Positions 44,944-52,178 of a stretch of DNA of 64,000 nt are shown here, in pieces. Below the pieces are notes generated by a model. It worked only from the letters and a program-made list of their open reading frames with translations, searched no databases and was not told the origin of the DNA. The translations under genes were made by a program, and so were the position numbers. The first letter of the stretch is position 1; each line of letters starts with the position of its first letter. The DNA lies in assembly GCA_910588155.1 (NCBI GenBank), contig CAJUPB010000008.1:39869-103868 (forward strand), written 5' to 3'. The stretch comes from an uncultured Christensenellaceae bacterium (GTDB lineage: Bacteria; Bacillota; Clostridia; Christensenellales; Pumilibacteraceae).

Positions 44944-45363
44944 ATGAATAAGATTACACTCATCGGCAATCTGACGCGTGACCCCGAGTTGAGCCAGCTT
45001 CCCAGCGGAGTATCCGTATGTAAGTTCGCCATTGCCGTCAACCGCAATTTCACGAACGCGAACGGAGAGCGCGAAACCGATTTCTTCAACATAACGGCGT
45101 GGAGAGGTTTGGGCGAGAACTGCGCGAAATATCTTGCGAAAGGACGCAAGGTCTGCGTGGTCGGAAGCGTGCAGATTCGCAATTATGAGGACAAGGACGG
45201 AAACCGTCGTACGGCTGTGGACGTCGTGGCGGAGGATATAGAGTTCCTTTCGTCGAGAAACGACGACGCGCCCGCGGCAGCCGCATCCGGAGCACCCCGT
45301 CAGTCGGCAAAAAAACAGGTGTCGGAATTGACGCCCGTCGATAACGAAGATTTGCCGTTCTGA
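44944..45363 (+). CDS. ssb: single-stranded DNA-binding protein
   Basis: 139 residues. OB-fold domain (NKITLIGNLTRDPELSQLPSG...) at 1-105, an Ala/Ser-rich linker, and the acidic C-terminal tip DNEDLPF that recruits partner proteins. Placed between rpsF and rpsR as is usual in Firmicutes. Confidence 0.97.
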   Translation: MNKITLIGNLTRDPELSQLPSGVSVCKFAIAVNRNFTNANGERETDFFNITAWRGLGENCAKYLAKGRKVCVVGSVQIRNYEDKDGNRRTAVDVVAEDIEFLSSRNDDAPAAAASGAPRQSAKKQVSELTPVDNEDLPF

Positions 45364-45393
45364 ACAATTATTTAAAGGAGTATCGAATTTATT

Positions 45394-45669
45394 ATGAACG
45401 ATAAAAAACCCGTTAAGCCCGCAGTCGAAGCGGACGACAAGACGAAAAAAATAAGACGCCAGCCCAAGAAAAAGGTTTGCGCATTCTGTGTCGAGAAAGT
45501 CGCGGATATCGATTATAAGGATATAGCCAAGCTCAAAAGACACATCACGGAAAAGGGAAAGATTATGCCTCGCCGCACGACAGGCGTTTGCGCCGAACAT
45601 CAGAGACAGCTCGCAACCGCAATCAAGCGCGCGCGCATTATGGCTCTGCTGCCGTTCAAAGCGGAATAA
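45394..45669 (+). CDS. rpsR: 30S ribosomal protein S18, zinc-type
   Basis: 91 residues, with a Lys-rich N-terminal extension. The core KKKVCAFCVEKVADIDYKD keeps CxxC, and a further Cys in TGVCAEHQRQ completes a zinc-site pattern (C+ S18). ATG after AAAGGAG. rplI does not follow; a terminator closes the operon. Confidence 0.96.
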   Translation: MNDKKPVKPAVEADDKTKKIRRQPKKKVCAFCVEKVADIDYKDIAKLKRHITEKGKIMPRRTTGVCAEHQRQLATAIKRARIMALLPFKAE

Positions 45670-45691
45670 TACCCAAACAGACCCAACACAA

Positions 45692-45719
45692 AACAGAGCG
45701 GCTTTCCGCCCTGTTTTTT
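45692..45719 (+). terminator. terminator after rpsR
   Basis: Stem AACAGAGCGG / CCGCCCTGTT with one mismatch, CTTT loop and six Ts. Confidence 0.82.
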
Positions 45720-45801
45720 ATTCGGAAAACAAATTGCTTAAAGGCGGCATTTTCGCGCCGTCGATAGGCGTATGCCCTTTTTTGGCAGAGGAGGTCAAAC
45801 T

Positions 45802-47376
45802 ATGATACAATGTACAAACGTCAGTTTGCAGTTCGGCAGCCGCGTGCTGTTCGACAATGTGAATTTGAAGTTTACGAGAGGCAATTGCTACGGAGTCATC
45901 GGCGCAAACGGCGCGGGTAAATCCACGTTTTTGAAATTGCTTTCGGGAGAGCTCGAACCCAATAAAGGCGAGGTGTTCGTGGATAAGAACGAGCGTATGA
46001 GCGTGCTTGCGCAAAACCAGAACGCCTATGACAGTTGCACCGTGCTCGACACCGTTATGTGGGGACACAAACGCCTTATGGAAGTCAAGTCCGAGCGCGA
46101 AAGATTATATGCAAAACCCGACTTTACCGACGCCGACGGCGTTGCCGCCGCAGAGTTGGAAGGCGAGTTCGCGGATATGAACGGCTATGAAGCCGAGTCC
46201 GACGCCGAAACGCTGCTGAACAATCTTAAAGTGGACAGCTCGCTTTTTTACGAGCTTATGGGCGGCATTGACCCGAAAATCAAAGTAAAGGTGCTGCTTG
46301 CGCAAGCGCTTTTCGGACGCCCCGACATTTTGGTGCTGGACGAGCCGACAAACAACCTCGACGCAAAATCCGTCAAGTGGCTGGAAGATTATATTATGAC
46401 TTTGGACGATACGACGATTATAATCGTGTCGCACAATCGCCACTTCTTGAACCGCGTCTGCACGCATACCTGCGACGTCGATTTCAGACAGATTCGCATA
46501 TATGTCGGTAACTATGACTTCTGGTACGAAACCAGCCAGCTTGCGTTGAGACAGTCCAAAGAACAGAATAAAAAGTTGGAAGCTCGCGCCAAGGAATTGC
46601 AGGAATTCATTGCGCGGTTCTCGGCAAATGCGTCGAAGTCGAAACAGGCGACCAGCCGCAAACGCGAATTGGAAAAAATCAAACTCGAAGATATTCAGCC
46701 GTCGTCGAGAAGATACCCGTTTATCGATTTCCGCTTCGAGCGCGAAATAGGCAACGACATTTTGGAAGTCGAGGGACTGACGAAAGAGGGCTTTTTCAAA
46801 GACGTTTCGTTCAAGGTCAAACGCGACGAAAAAATAGGTTTCATCTGTTCGAATTCACACACGCTGTCCGTTCTCTTCGATTGCATAACGGGCGTGCAGA
46901 CTGCCGACAGCGGTTCGGTCAAGTGGGGCAAAACGATAATTCCCGCATATATGCCGCAAAACTACGACAACTTTTTCGACGGTTGCAACTTGTCGCTTGT
47001 CGAATGGTTGAGCCAATATTCGAAAGACCACTACGAAGAGTATCTGCGCGGTTGGTTGGGCAGAATGCTGTTTTCGGGGCAAGAGGCTTTGAAAAAAGCG
47101 TGTGTGCTGTCGGGCGGCGAAAAAGTGCGCTGTATGTTGGCAAAAATGATGCTTGCACAGGCAAACTTCTTGATTTTCGACGAACCTACCAATCACCTCG
47201 ATTTGGAAAGCATAACCGCGCTGAACAAAGGTATGACGGGATTTAAGGGCAATATGCTTTTCGTCACGCACGACGAGGAAATCATTCAGACCGTCGCAAA
47301 CAGAATAATAGAAATCGACGGTACAAAGGTGTTCGACAAGGAAACCACCTACGACGAATATCTCGATTTGGTGTAA
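45802..47376 (+). CDS. ABC-F family ATPase, YbiT/YkpA-like
   Basis: 524 residues, two ATPase domains without membrane segments; ABC-F proteins act at the ribosome. NBD1 has Walker A GANGAGKST and LDEPTNNLD but no LSGGQ: the place reads LMGGIDPKIKVKVLLAQALFG, which is the degenerate form seen in YbiT. NBD2 has an intact LSGGEKVR and FDEPTNHLD. NBD2's Walker A is also altered (CSNSHTLSVL instead of GxNGxGKS), which is more unusual. ATG at 45802 after GAGGAGG. Confidence 0.92.
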   Translation: MIQCTNVSLQFGSRVLFDNVNLKFTRGNCYGVIGANGAGKSTFLKLLSGELEPNKGEVFVDKNERMSVLAQNQNAYDSCTVLDTVMWGHKRLMEVKSERERLYAKPDFTDADGVAAAELEGEFADMNGYEAESDAETLLNNLKVDSSLFYELMGGIDPKIKVKVLLAQALFGRPDILVLDEPTNNLDAKSVKWLEDYIMTLDDTTIIIVSHNRHFLNRVCTHTCDVDFRQIRIYVGNYDFWYETSQLALRQSKEQNKKLEARAKELQEFIARFSANASKSKQATSRKRELEKIKLEDIQPSSRRYPFIDFRFEREIGNDILEVEGLTKEGFFKDVSFKVKRDEKIGFICSNSHTLSVLFDCITGVQTADSGSVKWGKTIIPAYMPQNYDNFFDGCNLSLVEWLSQYSKDHYEEYLRGWLGRMLFSGQEALKKACVLSGGEKVRCMLAKMMLAQANFLIFDEPTNHLDLESITALNKGMTGFKGNMLFVTHDEEIIQTVANRIIEIDGTKVFDKETTYDEYLDLV

Positions 47377-47389
47377 TACGGTTAAATAA

Positions 47390-47425
47390 AAACACCCGCT
47401 CGAATAAAATAGCGGGTGTTTTTTT
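47390..47425 (+). terminator. terminator after the ABC-F gene
   Basis: Stem ACACCCGCT / AGCGGGTGT with a ten-base loop and seven Ts. A runs on the 5' side may let it serve the - strand regulator too. Confidence 0.9.
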
Positions 47426-47433
47426 GTTTTTAT

Positions 47434-47871
47434 TTATTCTCTGCCCAAAAGCGAGTCGACGGAACAGTCGAAATATTTTGCAAGTTTGATTGCATTGTCG
47501 GTGGACGGAATAGATTTGCCGTGATACCACGAATCGACTCTTGTTTCGGCAAAATGACCTTCCTTGCAAAGCCTGTAACGAGAAATATTTTTCGATTTGA
47601 GCAATCTTTGAAAAGATGTATGAAACGGCGGTGTCTTTTTATAATTGGCATTTTCCTGAAACGGAGCAAGCCCCAATATATAATCGACAGAACAATTGAA
47701 GTAGTCAGCAATTTCTATGATTTTCGGAAAGCGCGGAATACCTTTTCTTTCAAGATAATAATAGACTTCCGATAAAGAAATTTTCATATCTTTCGAGAAT
47801 TGTTTTATGTCTGTTTTGTGCTCAAAAATAAGCTCTTCGAGCGTTTCGGCAAAATTCGACAATATCTCCAT
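47434..47871 (-). CDS. double-HTH (Xre-type) regulator, copy 1
   Basis: 145 residues made of two Xre/Cro-like HTH domains in tandem: residues ~5-65 ending in FNCSVDYILGLAPF and ~72-145 ending in FDCSVDSLLGRE. Paralogue of the protein at 57201-57686. The ATG at 47871 is chosen because GGAGG lies eight bases upstream; that GGAGG sits inside a longer open frame with an earlier ATG at 47886. A palindrome at 47911-47934 between it and the divergent small gene is the likely binding site. Confidence 0.85.
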   Translation of the reverse strand: MEILSNFAETLEELIFEHKTDIKQFSKDMKISLSEVYYYLERKGIPRFPKIIEIADYFNCSVDYILGLAPFQENANYKKTPPFHTSFQRLLKSKNISRYRLCKEGHFAETRVDSWYHGKSIPSTDNAIKLAKYFDCSVDSLLGRE

Positions 47872-47910
47872 TTCTTCTACCTCCATTCTGTAAATATTAT
47901 CTCTCACAGG

Positions 47911-47934
47911 TAGGAAAAACACTTGCTTTTCCTA
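47911..47934. promoter_or_regulatory. palindromic operator candidate
   Basis: TAGGAAAA (47911-47918) and TTTTCCTA (47927-47934) form a perfect eight-base inverted repeat with an eight-base centre. It overlaps the -35 of the rightward promoter and lies 40 bases before the regulator start, as expected for an autoregulated divergent pair. Confidence 0.6.
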
Positions 47935-47951
47935 ACAATGGTGGGTATAAT
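47923..47951 (+). promoter_or_regulatory. promoter of the small gene divergent from copy-1 regulator
   Basis: TTGCTT at 47923-47928, 17 bases, TATAAT at 47946-47951. Confidence 0.75.
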
Positions 47952-48009
47952 ATAAGTACAATAACATTGTGCGATGTTAAAAAAAATTTACAATAAAAGA
48001 GGTATGATT

Positions 48010-48234
48010 ATGAAAAACAAGATGAAACAAGAAAATCACATTATGACGACCGATTTGGATTTGGCGCAATACTGCGATTTTAAATTCACCGTGGATGCGG
48101 AATCGCTGTTGATGGACATTAAATTCCTGCTTAATACTTACTATTGCGGCACGTTCGAGGAAGACAAAAAAGCCTTGAAATTGAGCTTTAACAACGGTCA
48201 AAAATTTTTGTTGAAATTGGAAGAAGCTGTTTAG
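48010..48234 (+). CDS. small protein of unknown function
   Basis: 74 residues, no recognised family, Lys-rich and without a signal peptide. The middle reads YCDFKFTVDAESLLMDIKFLL, with an amphipathic helix. ATG at 48010 is preferred over 48004 because AGAGG then has seven-base spacing. Divergent from the double-HTH regulator, so probably its target. Confidence 0.55.
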   Translation: MKNKMKQENHIMTTDLDLAQYCDFKFTVDAESLLMDIKFLLNTYYCGTFEEDKKALKLSFNNGQKFLLKLEEAV

Positions 48235-48384
48235 CATAAAAATGCGACGACCCCCGTGCATAACTTTAAAACAATTTTCATAAGTCGACGAAAAAGCGAC
48301 GACTGCGGGTCGAACACGTCAAACGGCAGAAATTCGAAACCGAAAGAAAGTCTAATAATATCCGAGCGTGAAATAAAGCAAAAT

Positions 48385-48422
48385 GCTCTGTTTGCGAAAA
48401 AGGCAAACAGAGCGTTTTTTTT
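48385..48422 (+). terminator. strong terminator in the gap
   Basis: An 11-pair stem GCTCTGTTTGC / GCAAACAGAGC, seven-base loop, then eight Ts after one G. It isolates the downstream surface operon. Confidence 0.92.
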
Positions 48423-48533
48423 GCGAACAAAAGTCCGAAAATCGGTCTGATTGTGGATAACGTTTTCTCTGAAAAACGACAAAATACGACAAAAAACCAA
48501 AAAGTAACGAAAATGCAATGAAATGAAAAGGAA

Positions 48534-48565
48534 TTGCACTTGACTTTCGGGGGGGGTGATATAAT
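48534..48565 (+). promoter_or_regulatory. promoter with an eight-G tract in the spacer
   Basis: TATAAT at 48560-48565 with TGA before it. Two -35 candidates: TTGACT at 48540-48545 (14-base spacer) and TTGCAC at 48534-48539 (20-base spacer). The spacer holds eight consecutive Gs (48549-48556). A change of three Gs in either direction would give the ideal 17 bases. Confidence 0.6.
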
Positions 48566-48619
48566 GGTATTATCCTTTTTTAAATGTTAAAAAGGAAAGT
48601 TTTGAGGAGAAAAATGTGT

Positions 48620-49108
48620 ATGGAAAATGTTAAAAAGTTTTTCCGCGGCAAATCGTGGGGGTTCTACGTTTCGCTTGCGGGAGCGATTTTACTGCTTGTC
48701 ACGGCGATAATATATTCCGTGACATTCGGTATGAGCGAGCATATCAATCTCAATTTCGAGGTTTGGGTGCTTGTGGTTGCACTGTTGGGTGTGGCGGGTT
48801 TCGCCGCACTGTCGGTGTTCGAAGTGACAAGTCCGTATGCCGCAGCGGCGTTGTTCGCGGGAGGATTTGTCGCTTTTTTGCTTTTTATAAGCACAAGCTA
48901 TATGTATTTGTCCGCGGTATTTTTCGAGGTGACGAGCGTCGCTTCGTTCTTTGCCGCATTCGAGATTATGGATTTCGGCTTTGCTTTCACCGCGACGGCT
49001 ATGATTGCCGTTTGGGTGCTTTCCACGATAGGAATTTTCACAAGCGCAAAAAAGACGGTAGCCAAGCATACGGAGGAGGAAAACAATGAACAAAAAATTA
49101 CCGCTTGA
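48620..49108 (+). CDS. four-helix membrane protein preceding GH3
   Basis: 162 residues with four transmembrane helices (~12-34, ~46-64, ~70-90, ~110-138) and a hydrophilic Lys/Glu/Asn C-terminus. Family not recognised. ATG at 48620 is ten bases from AGGAG; the alternative 48614 is four bases away. It overlaps the GH3 gene by 23 bases, so the two are translationally coupled and may form a membrane complex (inference). Confidence 0.7.
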   Translation: MENVKKFFRGKSWGFYVSLAGAILLLVTAIIYSVTFGMSEHINLNFEVWVLVVALLGVAGFAALSVFEVTSPYAAAALFAGGFVAFLLFISTSYMYLSAVFFEVTSVASFFAAFEIMDFGFAFTATAMIAVWVLSTIGIFTSAKKTVAKHTEEENNEQKITA

Positions 49109-52100
49109 CAATCTTTTGTGGCTGTCCAAACTGTTGTGCTATATTTTCGTGGTACTCACGGGAATCGCAATCGTGGGAGGACAGATACTTCGGGAAAACA
49201 GCACTGCGATAAACAGCTTTTTCGGAATACAGACGCAAAAGCGCGTGGAAAGCGACGACGGCGGAAGCGAGAGCAAGGATTATACTTATTATAAGTCCGT
49301 AAACAATTCTTTGGACGAAGTTATCGAGAATGCGAATGCAATTGCCGAAGAAGTCGTGGCGGAAGGGTCGGTGCTTTTGTCGAACAATAACGCGCTTCCG
49401 CTTAAAGACGGAGCAAGCGTATCTCTTTTCGGAGCAAGCTGTACATATCCGGCATTGACGGGAACGGGCAGCGGCGGCAATGACAAGACGAAGCCCGGCA
49501 ACGAACTGTTCAGAAACGGCTTTAAAGCCGCGGGACTCAAAGTGAACGACGCACTCTATGATTGGTACGTTTCGACGGCGGGTACTTACGCACGCAAGAG
49601 TACGGGGTCGGGCACGTCCGTGACTTGGTCGATAGGGGACGCGCGTTGGGCGCAAATCGACACCGCCGCAAAGACCGATAAAGCCGACGCCGCGGTATTC
49701 ATAGTTTCGAGAATGGGCGGCGAGGGGCTGGACCTCGACATCGATACGGGCGACAAAAACGATATGACCGGCGGCGACTATCTTACGCTTTCTCCGAGCG
49801 AGCTGGACGTTTTGAAAAATCTGAAAGCGGAGAAGGCAAAGGGTACGTTCGGAAAGATTATAGTCGTTATGAACAGTTCCTATCAAGTGTGCGGTTTCGA
49901 CAATCCCGAAATAGCGGTGGACGCCGTTCTTTGGACGGGTTCGATTGGCGGGCGCGGCACGTATGCGATAGGCAATATTCTCGCGGGCAAAGTCAATCCG
50001 TCGGGCAAGCTGTCGGCGACGTTTTGGACGCGGCATTCGAAAAATCCCGCAATGGTCAATTTCGGCGACTTCACGTATTCGGGTAATCCCGGCAGCGGCG
50101 ACATAAGAAAAAAATACGTTGTCTATCAGGAAGGAATTTATATGGGATACCGTTATACCGAAACGCGGTACGAGGACTACGTTTTGGGACAGGGCAATGC
50201 GGGCGCCTTCGACTATTACGATACGGTCGATTATCCGTTCGGCTACGGTATGAGCTACACGGAATTTTCTTATTCGGCATTTGACGCCGTTTACGACAAG
50301 GCAAGCGATATGTACAACGTCGGCGTTACGGTGACGAACGTCGGAAATGCGGCGGGTAAAGAGGCGGTTCAGATTTATCTGCAAAAACCGTATACGGATT
50401 ACGACAAACAGAACGGAATAGAAAAAGCCGCCGCAGAGCTTGTCGGTTACGGCAAGACGAAGCTGTTGAAAGCGGGCGAGTCGGAAGTGCTTACCATAAA
50501 AGTCAAGCGCCGCGATTTCGCGTCATACGACGCATACGGCGAAGGAACCTACGTGCTGGACAAAGGCAGTTACTATCTGACGGCGGCGCACGATTCGCAC
50601 GAAGCGATAAATAATATTTTGAAAGCAAAGGGCGCGTCGGAAGCCAAAATGTCGGCAAAAGGCTCGACGGGGAAAGGCAATGCGGCTTGCGTCAAGGAAT
50701 TCAAGGTCGGCAACTTCGATGCCGCGACATATTCGAAGTCGGCAAACGGTACTCCGATTGTGAATCGTTTCGACGATGCGGACATTTTGAAGTTCGAGCC
50801 GGAGAGCGCGAACGCAAAAAATTTCCGATACACGACGAGAAAAGATTGGACGGGTACGCTTCCGACGACGGGGGTGAAACTCGCGCGTACCGCAAAAATG
50901 GACGAGGCGTACAATATTTCGCAGGGCGGCGGAATCAAGAGAGATACCGAGGTCAAAGAATATCCGAAATACGGCGACGAAAAGGCAGAACCCGCGCTTC
51001 GACTCATTGACTTGCGCGCGTATGCCGACAATGACGACGACCCGTCGAACGATGAATGGATACCGTACGACGACCCGCTTTGGGACGAATTTTTGGACCA
51101 GCTGACTTTTGACGAGACAGCGCGGCTGTTGAGCAACGGTTTCCGCACGACAGTCGGCTTGGAAAGAATCGGCAAACCCGAAACATTGGACCACAACGGC
51201 AGCGGCGGTGTGAAGAATTGGCAGGCGAATACCCGCGGACAGGAATTTATGCTTGCCGATTACAACGACCCGAGAATCAGAAACAATCAGGGCAACAACT
51301 ATCCTTGCAACGCTACGGTGGCTGCGACGTATAACGACGAGCTTTTGGCACGTTTGGGCAGGCAGTGGGGCGAAGACGCGCTTTGGGTCGGCTATAACGG
51401 TCTGTACGGGCCTGGCGGAAATCTTTACCGCAGTGCTTACAACGGACGCAATTTCGAGTATTACGGCGAAGACCCTTATCTTGCGGGTAAGAGCGTTGCG
51501 GCAATGAGCGAGGGTATGAGTGACAAAGGTCTGTATATATATCTGAAACATTGCGTGCTTAACGACCAAGAAACCAACCGTCACGGAATAAACACTTGGG
51601 CAAACGAACAGACGATAAGAGAAGTATATTTGAAAGCGTTTCAGATTGCCATCGAAGACGGCGGCGTGGAAGGCGTTATGACGGGTTATAACGCTCTCGG
51701 AGCCACTTGGTCGGGCGCGCAAGGCTTCTGCAAGAACGTTCTGCACGGCGAGTTCGGGATGTCCGGCATTGCGGTGTCCGACTATTTGCAGAGCTATATG
51801 CATATCCCTACTGCGGTGCTTAACGGAAATGATTTGCCCGACGGACAGCGCAGTTCGCAGTTTGACAAATACGAAAAGTATTATTCGGAATTGGCTTGGG
51901 CAATGCGCGAGTCGGTACATCACATTCTGTATACCGTCGTACACAGCAACGTTATGAACGGTGTAAGCGCAAACACGATTTTCGTCAAACTCACGCCTGC
52001 TTGGATGACCGCGCTGACGGTTTGTCAGGCGATTATATCGGTGCTGTGCGTATTCAGCGTGCTGTTCCTTGTTTACGAAATAGTTGCCAATGCGCTGAAC

Positions 52101-52133
52101 AAGCGCAAAACCGACGCGACTGCGAAAAACTGA
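49086..52133 (+). CDS. membrane-tethered, domain-permuted GH3 glycosidase
   Basis: 1015 residues. The GH3 C-domain comes first (~75-330, with VLLSNNNALPLK and MGGEGLDLD), then a fibronectin-III-like domain (~385-500, GYGMSYTEFSYSA...), then the GH3 catalytic barrel (~660-930) with nucleophile D899 in GIAVSDY. This reversed order is known for some beta-glucosidases of rumen Clostridia. A transmembrane helix at ~12-32 and another at ~975-1000 would hold the enzyme outside, anchored at both ends. Substrate unknown, probably a beta-linked oligosaccharide. ATG after GGAGG. Confidence 0.88.
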   Translation: MNKKLPLDNLLWLSKLLCYIFVVLTGIAIVGGQILRENSTAINSFFGIQTQKRVESDDGGSESKDYTYYKSVNNSLDEVIENANAIAEEVVAEGSVLLSNNNALPLKDGASVSLFGASCTYPALTGTGSGGNDKTKPGNELFRNGFKAAGLKVNDALYDWYVSTAGTYARKSTGSGTSVTWSIGDARWAQIDTAAKTDKADAAVFIVSRMGGEGLDLDIDTGDKNDMTGGDYLTLSPSELDVLKNLKAEKAKGTFGKIIVVMNSSYQVCGFDNPEIAVDAVLWTGSIGGRGTYAIGNILAGKVNPSGKLSATFWTRHSKNPAMVNFGDFTYSGNPGSGDIRKKYVVYQEGIYMGYRYTETRYEDYVLGQGNAGAFDYYDTVDYPFGYGMSYTEFSYSAFDAVYDKASDMYNVGVTVTNVGNAAGKEAVQIYLQKPYTDYDKQNGIEKAAAELVGYGKTKLLKAGESEVLTIKVKRRDFASYDAYGEGTYVLDKGSYYLTAAHDSHEAINNILKAKGASEAKMSAKGSTGKGNAACVKEFKVGNFDAATYSKSANGTPIVNRFDDADILKFEPESANAKNFRYTTRKDWTGTLPTTGVKLARTAKMDEAYNISQGGGIKRDTEVKEYPKYGDEKAEPALRLIDLRAYADNDDDPSNDEWIPYDDPLWDEFLDQLTFDETARLLSNGFRTTVGLERIGKPETLDHNGSGGVKNWQANTRGQEFMLADYNDPRIRNNQGNNYPCNATVAATYNDELLARLGRQWGEDALWVGYNGLYGPGGNLYRSAYNGRNFEYYGEDPYLAGKSVAAMSEGMSDKGLYIYLKHCVLNDQETNRHGINTWANEQTIREVYLKAFQIAIEDGGVEGVMTGYNALGATWSGAQGFCKNVLHGEFGMSGIAVSDYLQSYMHIPTAVLNGNDLPDGQRSSQFDKYEKYYSELAWAMRESVHHILYTVVHSNVMNGVSANTIFVKLTPAWMTALTVCQAIISVLCVFSVLFLVYEIVANALNKRKTDATAKN

Positions 52134-52178
52134 CGACGGAACATATATGATTGGGAATAAAGATAAAGGAGAAATAAA

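Larger units (their letters stand above)
48235..48619. other. 385-base non-coding gap
   Basis: No convincing gene. It contains a strong terminator (48385-48422), one perfect DnaA-box-like 9-mer (TGTGGATAA, 48452-48460), a short AT-rich stretch with ACGACAAAA repeated ten bases apart, and the G-tract promoter (48534-48565). The first ~130 bases (48235-48360) hold nothing I can name. Confidence 0.6.

Noticed and set aside
48256..48450. 64-residue frame in the 48.2-48.6 kb gap
   Set aside because: It runs through the strong terminator hairpin, lacks a ribosome site and has an atypical composition.
48452..48460. Perfect DnaA box (TTATCCACA on the minus strand)
   Set aside because: A single copy with no cluster, no dnaA and no AT-rich unwinding element; a 9-mer is expected by chance about once in a window of this size.
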